Both the position numbers and the translations under genes were made by a program. This document shows, piece by piece, positions 35,136-49,024 of a stretch of 64,000 nt of DNA (positions are counted from its first letter, which is position 1; the number at the start of each line of letters is the position of its first letter). The stretch spans positions 1 through 64,000 of the forward strand of contig JAIFAC010000226.1 of NCBI GenBank assembly GCA_026545765.1, given 5' to 3'. The stretch comes from Plantago major (Eukaryota; Streptophyta; Magnoliopsida; Lamiales; Plantaginaceae). The notes under the pieces were generated by a model. It had not been told where the DNA came from, did no database searches, and saw only the letters and a list, made by a program, of their open reading frames with translations.

Positions 35136-37102
35136 ATGGACGGACAAACCGTGGAGATCTTGGAAATGGGTGAACGAGCTATAGAAGCGATTTGGAAAGC
35201 TAGCATCCAACGATCGAGTATGAATTGCAATTTGAGGAAGAGATCTCGGCTATTGACAACATTCTGTTCGAGAAATTTGACGCCAATCAGAGTGAAACTT
35301 CGATCCGGTGGGATTCAAGTCGTTGATGAAGGAGTTGCTGCTTGCGAAGGCACCTGGGATCGAGAATTCGCCGGTTGGTATCATTCTTCAGGTGAGATTT
35401 GACCTTTATTTCTCGTTTTTCGTTGGTTTTACGATCTGGTGTTTCCATATCTGAAACTAGATCTGAAATTCGTACAGTGAAAATCGAATTATTTCGCGCA
35501 TAAGTAATATGGTGCTTTGTTATGGTTTTAAGAGGCATTGTTATGGGTTTAAGAGCTGGTGTTATAGTTTTAAACATCTCTGTTATATGGATTCATTTCG
35601 CTTTTTTCGCTAAAATCTCAATTGGGAGTGAAATTTGACCTTTTATTTTTCGTTTTCGTTGATTTTACAATCTGATGTTTCCAGATCTGAAACTGGATCT
35701 GAAATTCTTACAATGAAAATCGAATCATTTCACAATCATGTTATATGGTGCTTTGTTATGGTTTGAAGAGCTGGTGTTATAGTTTTAAGCATCACTGTTA
35801 TGGTTTTAGCTTGTGTTAAATGTTTCAGCTTGTTATTGTTTTAGCGCATATGCTATAGTTTTAAGACCTATTTTGTAGTTTAAGCAACAACGTTAGTATT
35901 TTTAGCCTCTGGTGAAATATTTATGATTTGATTTTTTGCAAATGCTTTTTTATAGTTTTAAGAGGCATTGTTATAGTTCTATGAGGCACTGTTATGGTTT
36001 TAAGCATTAATGTTACTGTTTTTAGCTTGTGTTGGATGTTCGTGCTTTGTTGTAGTTTTAAGAGACATTGTTATAGTTTTAAGATGCACCGTTATGGTTT
36101 TAAGCATTAATGTTACTCCCTCCGGTCTTTTAAAAGCTTCCTAAGGAGACTTTTTCTTCGAACTTTGACCGTAAATTACGCTCAAACTACACGACAAAAA
36201 AATATAATAAAATTCTATTATGAAAATAAATTAAGTATATTTTACTAATATACTCCCTCCATTTCAGAAAAAGTGTTACATTTTGATTTTGACAGTCAAC
36301 TGTTTTCGAGTTTGACCACAAATTACTCAAAAACAATAATAGTAAATAATTTAATAAAATCATATAATAAAATTTTAATTACTAAATTTTCATTATATAA
36401 TTTTAATAATTTATTTATTAATATCGTTTAAGAGTAAATTGTGGTCAAATGCGGAGACAATGATTGCAGTAATAGTAAAATGTAACACTTTTTCTAAATG
36501 GAGGGAGTAACTATGTTTTATACTTTTTGCGTGTAATTTACGGTCAAGTTGAAAAAAGTCTCCTTAGGAAGCTTTTAAAAGACTAGAGGTAGTACTATAT
36601 TTAGCTTATGTTGAATATTTCTGCTTGTTATTGTTTTTAGCGCATATGTTATAGATTTAAGACCTATTGTTATAGTTTTAAGCATCAACATTAATGTTTT
36701 AGCTTCTGAGAAATATTTATGATTTGATTTTTTGCAAATTTTTTGTTATAGTTTTAAGAGGCACTGTTATGGTTTTATGTATCGGTGTTACTGTTTTTAG
36801 CTTTTGTTGGATATTCCTGCTTTGTTATAGTTTTAGCATAAGTGTTACTGTTTTTAACTTTTGTTGCTTGTTTTTAAGCACCAATGTGATAGTTTTGATG
36901 AGAGTTGTTATGGTTTTAACCCAGTTAGTGAATGTTTTAAGCAGGTGCTGATGATGGCATCAAGTTTGATTATAGGTCTCTCAAAGGTGTCACTGCAATA
37001 TTGAAGCAACAAGCACAAACAACAAAAGGAAGGAAGCCGAAGTTCAACAACAAGTTTAATCGAAAAAAGCCTATTCTAACAACTCAGTTTGCATTTGCAT
37101 AA
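35136..37102 (+). CDS. Hypothetical two-exon protein, 137 residues
   Basis: I do not recognise this gene. Exon 1 is 35136-35391 (ATG GAC GGA CAA ACC) with donor G|GTGAGA in phase 1. Exon 2 is 36945-37102 after TTTTAAGCAG, and the frame stays open across the junction to TAA. The start encodes MDGQTVEILEMGERAIEAIW. The end is basic (QAQTTKGRKPKFNNKFNRKK), suggesting nucleic-acid binding or nuclear location, which is a guess. No membrane segment or known domain is visible. Another frame of exon 1 also encodes a plausible acidic stretch (ELQFEEEISAIDNILFEKFD). A small indel inside exon 1 may therefore hide the true product. A TATA box and paired elements lie upstream. The 1.55 kb intron is full of a degenerate repeat and two nested MITEs. 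Confidence 0.5.
36116..36592. mobile_element. Outer Stowaway-like MITE, interrupted
   Basis: Ends are CTCCCTCCGGTCTTTTAAAA and the inverse of CTACCTCTAGTCTTTTAAAA, with the inverted repeat running on through GCTTCCTAAGGAGAC. TA lies on both sides (36114-36115 and 36593-36594). Without the inner element it would be about 220 bp, typical of Stowaway (Tc1/mariner) MITEs. Confidence 0.88.
36253..36507. mobile_element. Inner Stowaway-like MITE (255 bp)
   Basis: It begins CTCCCTCCATTTCAGAAAAA and ends TTTTTCTAAATGGAGGGAG, flanked by TA at 36251-36252 and 36508-36509. It lies wholly inside the outer MITE and belongs to a different Stowaway family, so it inserted later. Confidence 0.88.
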
Positions 37103-38292
<1,190 letters not shown>

Positions 38293-38681
38293 TAGTGGCC
38301 ATTTCTTAATTTATCTGGTTCGCATAACAACTAGCCTATCAACTATCAATTAAGTGTTTACGTAACAGTTTTATTACTATAAAAATAAGCTAATTGAGTT
38401 GATAAGTTAGTGCTAAACCAAAGAAAGGAAAAAAGTTAATAACCATATAAATGAAGAAAATTTCTTCCATATATATTCGATTTGCACTCTTCTCCTCTTA
38501 AGGAGTTTAATAGGTTTTTTTGGATGAGAACTAAAGGACCATTTTAATTGAGAGAACATAATTTGTTGGGTTTGGTTTACCATTTTAATTTACTTGTAAT
38601 ATATACAATTTTAATTGACCATTCTCTTAACTAGACTCACCAATCTATCACAAACCTACAAAAAAAAAAAATTGTAGTCAA

Positions 38682-38883
38682 AGCATTTGTAGTCGAGTGG
38701 CAAGCTGAGACACCCCGTACTCAAGAGGTCACGGGTTCTATCCCCGAAATGGGTGATTAATCTCTCTGTATAGAGAATGATTGAAATGGTGATTAGATAT
38801 TTATTGATGATAAAATTTGTCAAATGCTAAGTATTGTTATTGTAGTTTTAATATTGTATCAAAAAAAAAAAAAAAAAAAAAAA
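38682..38883 (+). mobile_element. tRNA-derived SINE, about 200 bp
   Basis: The head holds a box A-like TAGTCGAGTGGC (about 38690) and a box B-like GGGTTCTATCCCC (38733-38745) at pol III spacing. A tRNA-unrelated body (CTCTCTGTATAGAGAATGAT) and a terminal A run (38861-38883) follow. This is the standard plant SINE layout. A target duplication was not obvious because both flanks are A-rich. Confidence 0.75.
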
Positions 38884-39382
38884 CAACAACAACAAAAACT
38901 TGTAAAATTTTAATTCTATACTAAATAAAAAAAATTACAATCCAATTAAAACTAAGTTACTATTTATCAGTTATAATTTAATTAAAATTCGATCAATCAA
39001 ATTTCCTTGCCAAACATCCTATTAAACTTTTAACGGTGACAATTAGTTACTTGTAGATGGTTCTTATAAAATAATTTATTGATTTTTCTTACTCTCAAGC
39101 CTTACCTCAATTGGTTAGGCAGATGTACTATAACTTTAAAATGATTGAATGATATTAATTACCCCCTCGTCCTAATAAGGTTGTAGTCTCGCTTTCCTTT
39201 TATGTTTGTCCCATTAATATAACTTTATTCTCAAAATAGCAAAAAAGTATAACCCACTAAGCACTACCATTCTTATTTTATTATCTAGCTCTCATATTTT
39301 TTCATTATTTATCATTTTTCTTATATTTCATACTTTCTCCATTCTTTATCATTTTTCTTTCCTACAATAAACAATAAAACTA

Positions 39383-39863
39383 TCACAAAATTACATAAAC
39401 CACCCCTGCTAGAGGGCCACTTTGCAAATTAGTACACACTGTTTCAACAATTACACCTAAGTCCAAACTCTAAACATCAATTACATCTCCACCCAAAAAG
39501 TCAAAGAGTCTATTTTAAGGGAAAATATCATATACCCCTACTATATGGTGTTTTTACACATTCGTCCCTGATATTTGATTTATTAAATCTGGATCCAAAA
39601 TAATCACATCTAAGTAAAAAAAAAAAAAGTGCCGCAAAAGATCATTTTTGGGCCTGTATGTAATTGTTGAACTAGGAATGTGCAAACAAGCCGCCCGACA
39701 GACCCGTCTGCATCTCACCCGCACCCGCCGATTAATTTTTTTTTAAAATTTACGTGGGTTAAATTTTTTATAACCCATCAATTGGTGGGTGGGTGGTGTG
39801 TTGGTTGGGTGCAACCCACAACCCACCCGCCATATTGTTCACATAACAAAAAAAATAATAATA

Positions 39864-39905
<42 letters not shown>

Positions 39906-40962
39906 TAAATTACTTGTCACTTAAATGAATATATAGAAATATATAATAGATTAATAGCAGTAAAACTAGGTTATTTCATATATATATAAACTAAGAAACT
40001 ACATATGCGAAAAATGGTACTTCGTCATTTTGCTTGTTTCAAAATATTTTGTTAATTTGATGAATTATAATACATCTTAGTTGATGTAGTAATCCACCCG
40101 CCATTGTTATCACCCGAACTGTCGTGGGTTGAAAAATTATTCTACCCGTCGCGGGTCGGACAAGTAATCACCCGCCATAGACAGGTTGGTTTGATTTTTT
40201 TGTTAATACCCGCCAATATCCGCGTTCACCCTAGGAGTGATTATTATGTAATTGGAGCATCTAGCAAGGGTACTAAATGAAATTCACCCATATTAAAATT
40301 TCAATTTAACTTAACTTTATTTTTTTATTTCTATTTTAAATTTTCTTATTATTGTTCTCCTTTAATTTCTTCTCCAATTTACATTTCAAACCCGAAATTT
40401 TTCTATCTTCTCCAAAGTTTCCCACCATCACTATACTCCACCTTCCACCACCACCTCTTCAATTTTCACCACCACCAACAACTCCATCACCATGAACCAC
40501 CATCTCAATTTAAGAAGAACAATAATTAAAAAAAAAAAAAAGACACTTGACCGGAGCTCCGATATCGAGCTTCCATGGAGAAGTTCCAGATCGAAGAGCT
40601 AGCTCCAGTCAAGTGTTCCCCTTTTTTTAATTTTTTTTATTTAAATTGAGGAATTTGTTGAATATTCGATTTATAGGGGTGTTGATTTTAAATTTACTAC
40701 TAGGTATTATTATGAAGAAAAGTTAAGTTGGATATATTTTGCAAAGTTTAAAATATTGAGGGGGGTTGTATTGTAAAACAAACTAAACATTTCATTTTAT
40801 TGTATCATTATTTTTTGTTTTATGATTTATTTTGTCTTTTCTTTTTTCGAAAAAAGAATCTTAATTGATGGTCAACGGATTTGGGTGTGGATGTAATTGT
40901 CAGACAGTGGGTATTGATTTGTAATTAGACCAAACGAAATGGATAGTTTATGTAATTGCCCC
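39383..40962. mobile_element. Mutator-type non-autonomous TIR element, 1580 bp
   Basis: Inverted repeats of about 80-90 bp are present. The left reads ATTACATAAACCACCCCTGC, and the right, reversed, reads GGGGCAATTACATAAACTAT. ATAAAACTA occurs on both sides (39374-39382 and 40963-40971), a 9 bp target duplication as made by Mutator transposases. No transposase is inside. The left repeat matches the terminal repeat at 7106 in order and wording (CCCCTGCT.GA, GGCCA, AACAATTACA). Confidence 0.75.
39673..40235. mobile_element. Possible hAT-like element inside the 1.58 kb element
   Basis: It begins near CTAGGAATGTGCAAACAAGC and ends near CGCGTTCACCCTAG, imperfect inverse partners rich in CCCGCC/GGCGGG blocks, as in some Ac-like MITEs. 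No clean 8 bp target duplication was found. It contains a (TG)16 run at 39871-39902. Confidence 0.4.
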
Positions 40963-41040
40963 ATAAAACTATTGAATTTCTTAAAAATAGTATCGAAAAG
41001 AAGCGATACATGTTTAGCGGTATGGAGGGAGTACATTGAT

Positions 41041-43231
41041 GTAATATTATTGTTAAAAAGAAATTAGGTGAGAAAGGATGGATAAACATGCATGGGTACA
41101 TCTTTTTCCCATGCCTTTATTTGGGATAGATTATCTAATTTACTTGTTTTGTAAAATACTACACGGTGGCATGTACGGTAACAGTCATTTTTTAAGGAGT
41201 AATGATTTATACTTGTGGGGTAGTTGTTCTCCAAATTTATAAAAATAATTTTGACATTACATTGTATACTTACTAGAAGTTGCATAACTTGTTTTACCGT
41301 GTCATATTGTGACGTATAATTTATTTAGTAGATGAAGAATTGGAAAAAATATGCAATTGAATATAAAATACAAAATATGTGATTGAATATGATGAATTGA
41401 ACTATTATATACTCTTCGTTTTAATTTTCTACGATTCTTTGTCTTTGAGTAGTCGTGGCAGTGAACTGTCAAGTGTTTATCAACACCATAAATGTGGATG
41501 CTCTCCATGCCCTTGACAATGCAACATATAACTACCCGTGCGAGAGAATTGGTTGTGGCAAATATATCAAGCCCCGAAGTGTTTGTCGACGTGCCTTATT
41601 TATTGCCATTTCAGAGAAAATCATGTCACGGGCACTCGATTCCAGCACTTCCTACTTGTATCACCAATTTCTCTTTCGCTTGACTACCTTATAACTCCCC
41701 ACATGTCGTAATATTAAACGTACCATATTTTCAAAGAGTTCATAGGGCTTATCTTATTCATTCCATATGGTGCATGTGTCTTTTTCAATAATTCATCAAT
41801 AATGAATGTTAAACATGTCTCTCCTTAGAAATTTTAGAAGTGCATGGCTACATGTCGTGGCTTGGAGGAGAACTTTATAATCCTCTGCCCTTGGTTAGGC
41901 TTCTTTTCACCATTCCCTCACAGTAGCATTGAAGAGACTTGCGTGAGAACAATAAGTATAATCGAATTGTATTAATATTAGTATTGTGATCTAAACCATT
42001 AGATTATTTTTATATTTAATCTCAACCATCACTTTTCTATTGATACGAATAGGCATTGCATAGTTGCACTAGTTGCATTATTTTTAAATATTTTATAAGA
42101 GTGAATTAATTACCCTTTTATGTTTTAAAATTAACAAAATATACCCAAAAACAATTTAAAACCAACCCTCCATTAAACAAATTTTACAAAAAACCAAATG
42201 TAATTTTAAATAAAAAAAATGATTAGACTTCCGGTCCGCTTCCACCAAAACTCTAAAGAGCTTCCACCATGGAAGCTCGAGATTCCAGATCTGGAAGTCG
42301 AAAGCTCCTTCTAACGAACCTTCCATGCTAATTAAGAAAAAGAAATTGTAAAAAAAACCGGAGCTCTAGTGACTGTGGTGGTGTTGATAATTAAAGAAGT
42401 GGAAGGAGATGTGGTGGTGTGGAGTTTTGGGGAAGAAGGAGAAATTTGAGGTTTAAAATGTGAAGTGGCTATTTATGAGGGGTGGTTTTTGTAACTTGTA
42501 TTTTTAAAATAATTTAAATTATTAAAATTGTTTACAAATTAATTTTTAATTGTTAAATTGTGTAATTAATCAAATTTTAAATGGTGTACTGACACTAGTA
42601 TAATGTGAATTGGAATGGTACTCAAATAAATAGTCTAACACATTTTAGAATGAGTGCTCAACTAATGCCTCACGACTTATGACAAAGGATGTTGGGAAAA
42701 ACATGTGTTGCTATGTGATGCAACATATAAATGGAGAGCGGATCAAGTATAACCGTGATTCAAATGGTGAGCCATCGATCAATTAATGGCGGAGACGTTA
42801 CCTAATAAATCAATTCTCTTCTTAAAGGAGAAAAATAAAATCTCCACTACTTTTTTTATCTTTTTTTAAAATTATTTTCTAGACAAAAAAAAAAAAAAAA
42901 TAGGGCCCAGAGGGCACTCTTCCATGTAGTTCCATGTGAAATTAGATCTTTAAACTATTGGAAGGTGATGATCGCATTTTTAACTTTTGGTGTATGTATG
43001 GATTGTATTTGTATTTTGTAATCTGTAGATGTATGAAGAAAACAACAAAGAATTCTCAATCATTCATAAGAAAACACACTAACGGGCAGCTTGACTTAAT
43101 AGACAGAGCTATGTGTCACTTTTCGTGTCATTTTGCGTTCTATGATACTTCATAAGTTCCGTTGTGCATGGTCCTTTTATTTACAACAACAATAAACATT
43201 TCCCTATAAAACGAGGTAATTTAATAACTAA
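41041..43231. other. Intergenic sequence
   Basis: No recognised gene. A short open stretch at 41455-41694 was examined and not identified. Around 42380-42470 lies an inverted relative of 40370-40480 (CACCACCACC/GGTGGTGG, CTTCTCC..), so a second, inverted copy of part of the 1.58 kb element or its cargo may be present. Confidence 0.4.
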
Positions 43232-43233
43232 TA

Positions 43234-43278
43234 CTTCCTTCGTCCTGTAAAATTTCATAGATTATGTGACTGAGGGAG
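43234..43278. mobile_element. Micro-Stowaway, 45 bp internal-deletion derivative
   Basis: TA, then CTTCCTTCGTCCTGTAAAAT, a few bases, then GAGGGAG and TA. Both Stowaway termini survive but almost the whole interior is gone. Confidence 0.55.
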
Positions 43279-43387
43279 TAACATTTAATAATACAATTTT
43301 GTTAGTAATTTTAAATATTAGTAATAATTTTCATATCTTAAGAATAATTTATACGATTTGAAAAATTAAGAGGCAATCGCTTACACA

Positions 43388-43699
43388 CAGGGGCGTCTCA
43401 CATATTTCAGGGGTCCTGTGCGACTTTTTAAGATAGGGCCCCGAATAATAGTATAATAAAAAATTTACTTTTTTTTTTTTTGTTTCTATAAAAAAAAACT
43501 ACGGGGACAACGGAGTCCTCAAACCTAAGACCTCAGGGTTCCTGTCCAAGACTTATACCACTACACCACAACATGTTTCATTAACCTTATAAACATAAAT
43601 AGGTATTATATATAAATACTAAAAAAATTTGTGACCTCCAATTTCCGGGGCCCTGTGCGGGCGGGCTGCCCTGTCCGCACAGGGCCTTAGCCGGCCCAG
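43388..43699. mobile_element. hAT-like non-autonomous element, 312 bp
   Basis: It starts CAGGGGCGTC and ends GCCGGCCCAG, an imperfect inverse pair of the CAGGGGCG/CGCCCCTG type found in hAT elements. CTTACACA lies on both sides (43380-43387 and 43700-43707), the 8 bp target duplication of hAT transposons; the identity extends one base further. The sequence just inside each end is also partly inverse (CCTGTGCG; CGCACAGG). Confidence 0.75.
43468..43573 (-). mobile_element. tRNA-like SINE fragment inside the hAT element
   Basis: On the minus strand, box A-like TGGTGTAGTGGT (43557-43568) is followed by CTTGGACAGGAACCCTGAGG and box B-like GGTTTGAGGACTCC (43512-43525). An A run corresponding to the T run at 43469-43481 follows. 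This fits a short SINE nested in, or captured by, the hAT element. Confidence 0.55.
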
Positions 43700-44149
43700 C
43701 TTACACACCCCTAGCTCCCCAACTAGAAATGTCACTTATTAGAATGGCTTCAGTATCACTAACGGGCATTTTATAAAGAGTATGGCACTATAAGATTATT
43801 TTGGAAATAGACTTGCTTCTCGAAGACATGATTTATGATTGGAGTGAAGTTGTAACAAGCTATACTTATTTGCGGCAGGATCACATCCTTTCCAGGAAGA
43901 GCTACTGTTTGTTGCATCTTTTGGTAATTCGTCATTGCTTCACACCCAATCGAAACTTGGAAAGTTTCTTCCTTCCCTTTTTAAATCATGGCTAAAATGT
44001 CAAAAATGAAAAAAAAAAAGTTGAAACAAGAATAAATGGAAAGGTGGATTTCTTTTTCGACTATATAAAAACCATTTGCTAATTTGATTTGAAACATCAT
44101 TCTTTTAAAATTCTTTTGCATTACAACTAAAAGCAAAAAAACCTGCTTA

Positions 44150-44530
44150 AAAAAGTCTCATATAATGTGAAAATGGTGGTCTACTTACATACCTTTTATA
44201 TCACTCGATCTTAACGAGTGCGGGATATTATCCCCCCCCCCAACAAATATTGCACGACGTCCTTGTCGAGCCTCTGTATGGGGTCATTACCCGTGTCTTG
44301 GAACCAACCACTCGCACACCTTGTAGATTTGGGGACGGTCTCGCTCTGATATCATTTTTAACGATCAAGATTCAAGACCTGGCCGGTTACGCATGACTTG
44401 GGTCTCACATGTCACATTATTATGATATTGTCTACTTTGGTTAGGGTACTCACTGACTTGCTTTTGGAATCACCAAAAATGTCTCACACTATGTGAAATT
44501 GGTTATCTACTTATATAAGATTTATCATAC
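44150..44530 (-). mobile_element. TRIM-like short LTR retroelement
   Basis: Read on the minus strand, TGATATCAGAGC (about 44344-44355) matches the primer-binding site for initiator tRNA-Met (TGGTATCAGAGC) with one change. A short non-coding interior ends in a G-rich polypurine run (about 44232-44243). Related sequences lie outside both: AAAAATGTCTCACACTATGT near 44476 and AAAAAAGTCTCATATAATGT near 44151, the presumed LTR parts. There is no coding region. The right boundary is uncertain. Confidence 0.55.
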
Positions 44531-45172
44531 TCTCTCTTCACTGTCAGTAATGTTGGTCATATTTCAGATATTACCCACATACCAGCGTGGCCTTATCAAT
44601 CATATGTATGTGATAGTTGAAGATATGTACACCAAATCGACACGCATAAAAGTGCGGGTAATATAATTGATCAATTGAATAGTATATTATTGATATGTAA
44701 CATCTAAATAAATATTTATAACAAGATACTTTATATTCGAGTTTACTTCTATTTTAATGGTTCGGTTGATATGTAACATCTAGTCATCTACATGGTAGTA
44801 ACAACAGTACAGTATTTTTAGTGCTCTCCTAGTTGTTCATGGCTTCATGCTGCAAGGTTTGGGTGCCTGTGAAATTCGCCAAGACGCTAAATTCCAAACT
44901 ACGAGCACCCTTAACATTGGATACTATTTTTTAAAAACTAAGATAATAAAATTTGGACAACAATAGAATACAATATTGTCTGTAAATTACAGTTCGACCC
45001 CACCAATATGTTATTTATCTAATTTCTAAATTTGGTAAAACTCCCCGTAGACACACACAATTTATTCAAATAAAATCATTACATTAATTTTACCATATCA
45101 AACTGGAATTTTACTAAATTTTATTCCAAAACAATATGGCAGTTTAATTAATCTTAATACGCTCATTTATGA

Positions 45173-45668
45173 GGGTAAAATCCATTTTTGATACTTCAGT
45201 GTGATACATTTCCGATTTTGGTACTCTAAAGTGGTCGCGTCCAATTTATGTACTAATTATTAATAACTATGTACAATTTATGTACTAATTGAATTTATGA
45301 GGTGCACCATCGCATTCACGTGCGGGCGAATGTCAAAAGCCGAAAGATAGACATAGAAAATTGATCGTTCGCAAGATATCGTGGACTTCGTCCCACTCAC
45401 AAGCGTCATATTGTTCCTCGGCATATTCTTTTTTGTAGGCTTTTTCATCAATTTTGTTTCAATCGACTTTCAATTGATCGAATTCACGTGAAATTGGAGT
45501 TAGATTAATTGTAACTTGGTACTGATTTCCACATCCACCATCTAATTTACAATTAGTACCTTAATCATAAATAGTTATTGATAAATAGTACCTAAATTGG
45601 ACGCGGCCACTCTGAAGTACCAAAATCAGAAATGTCTCACAGTGGAGTACCAAAAATGGATTTTACCC
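45173..45668. mobile_element. 496 bp TIR element with 9 bp target duplication (Mutator-type MITE)
   Basis: Inverted repeats of about 85 bp are present. The left starts GGGTAAAATCCATTTTTGAT and the right, reversed, GGGTAAAATCCATTTTTGGT; both continue through TTGGTACT, GGTCGCGTCCAATTTA (right: GGCCGCGTCC) and TCAATAACTA-like words. CATTTATGA occurs on both sides (45164-45172 and 45669-45677). Long repeats plus 9 bp duplication indicate a Mutator-like MITE. No protein is encoded. Confidence 0.85.
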
Positions 45669-45969
45669 CATTTATGACCTATCAAATTGCATCACATGGA
45701 CTACATGGAATATTTATGATTATTTCATATTAAAAAATGATTTGGAAACTCGGAGAATTCCAAGCCAATCAAATGCTGCCATGTTAAAAAATTGATGTCA
45801 AAATGCAATATTTTAATTAAAATTATGATATGGAGAAGAAGACACAATTCAACCAATCGAATTGTGTCATGCGATTAATATGATGCGTTATTAATTAGTT
45901 GCATGTAAATAAAATAAGATAGAATCAAATCCTCGTTCAACAAATATGGTTTCATCCTTCTCTTTTTTT

Positions 45970-46330
45970 CACTCCTATATAAGGAGCACATTCTCGACCA
46001 AAAATCATATTTAAAAAACAAGAAGTTGAAGAGCAAAAGAACAGGAGCTCATAATTCTCTCATCCTCGCAACATTCAAGCCCTTGAAGAAACGTTTCTCA
46101 AAGGCCACACTTTCTCTGAAAAAATTCGAAGGCTAGATTCAGTACGATATAGAAGCGTTCTTGATGAAGTTCATCAATTTCACAACAAGTTCGTCTCATT
46201 CACTACCATTACTCCCAAGTCAATGATTTGATTCGAGATCAAGAGGCCATTGATGCCTAAAAAATATTTCTTGACATGGGTGCTGAGCAAGTAAAAATGC
46301 TGAAATTGAAATTGTATTGAAGTTCAATGT
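45970..46330 (+). promoter_or_regulatory. Orphan TATA-box promoter-like segment
   Basis: CCTATATAAGGAGC (about 45975) is followed by a leader-like purine-rich stretch (AAAACAAGAAGTTGAAGAGC). No substantial open frame follows; stops interrupt every frame within 300 bp. This could be a retroelement or pararetrovirus-type promoter relic or the remains of a gene. Not identified. Confidence 0.35.
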
Positions 46331-47235
46331 TGTTATAAATCATCTGATTCAGTCCGTAAAGCAACAGTATTTTATAAAAATCAGAATGAGATGCAATAAC
46401 ATAAAACAAATTTTGATCTATATTAAATACTTAATACATTTTATATATACTCCCTCCGCCGTAAATTCAACTTCTCACATTTTATTTTGGATCGTCACAT
46501 TTCAACTCCCTCTTTTTAAATGAAAATTTTATTTACTACTTTATTCACTATCTCTCATACTTAATCAATATATGTACTACATTATTTACAATCCTTCATA
46601 CTTTATTAGTAACCTTTATAAATTATAAATAATATGTTGCGTATAGACCTAAATGCATATCATAGTATGAAATTATAAAACCATAGCTAGTTAGAAATGC
46701 AAATTATGGTAGCGTGGGTTTGGAAAGAAAAAAAATGTAAAATGAAGCTAAACAATTTAAAAGCAACATAGAGCAGAGCAGCACCATAAAGCATGAGCTA
46801 CAACACCTTAGAAGCTTTAAGGTAATCCAGCTGAACTCTTTCTAGGATTTTTTTGAACTCAAGATTGTGAAAACAAATTAAACAAAATCTTGAGTGAATG
46901 TTCATGCACCTGTAAATGCTATAGTTTTCCACTCATGAAATATGTTGGGAATTGGGATGCCCATAATGGAGAAATTCTTGTATGCTAGGAATTTGAACAA
47001 ATTAAGAGGGTAGGAAGTTTCAATCAGGCAATGAAAGATTCTGGATTATATAGGCTAGGACGGAGATTCGAACATAAAACACAGTGCAAAGTAAAGACAA
47101 AAAAGTTAGTAAAATACTCGGTGTCTAAATATGACAGCAAATTGTGTTCTACAAAAAGAAAACCAACAAGTTTTTAAGCAAGATCTAAACCGGACACAAA
47201 ATAACAGCAACACATAACTAGTCATATATGAATCC
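46331..47235. other. Intergenic sequence with a truncated Stowaway end
   Basis: TACTCCCTCCGCCGTAAATT at about 46449 is a Stowaway left end without a matching right end. The rest is unremarkable and includes the probable 3' UTR of the uL14 gene near 47100-47235. Confidence 0.5.
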
Positions 47236-48984
<1,749 letters not shown>

Positions 48985-49024
48985 TTTTGCTGCTCTCTTT
49001 CTTCAGCTGCGTATGTGTCAAAAC

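Larger units (their letters stand above)
35400..36940. repeat. Degenerate GTTATGGTTTTAAG repeats in the intron
   Basis: Variants of TGTTATAGTTTTAAGAGGCA and TAAGCATTAATGTTACTGTT recur many times on both sides of the nested MITEs, and the first 200 bp of the intron is partly duplicated (35400-35590 against 35625-35820). This is an old tandem repeat, now interrupted. Confidence 0.65.
39162..41031. mobile_element. Stowaway-like MITE split by a 1.58 kb element
   Basis: The left end (TA then CCCCCTCGTCCTAATAAGG) and right end (ATGGAGGGAG then TA at 41032-41033) are Stowaway termini. Removing the insertion at 39383-40962 and one copy of its 9 bp target duplication leaves about 281 bp, a normal Stowaway size. 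The joined sequence reads through ATAAAACTATTGAATTTCTT. Confidence 0.7.

Noticed and set aside
39101-39150. CCTCAATTGGTTAGGCAG, a tRNA box A-like word
   Set aside because: No box B or tRNA fold follows, so neither a tRNA nor a SINE can be supported.
41455-41694. 79-codon plus-strand frame with several Cys
   Set aside because: No recognisable domain, no promoter or splice support; an overlapping frame is equally open.
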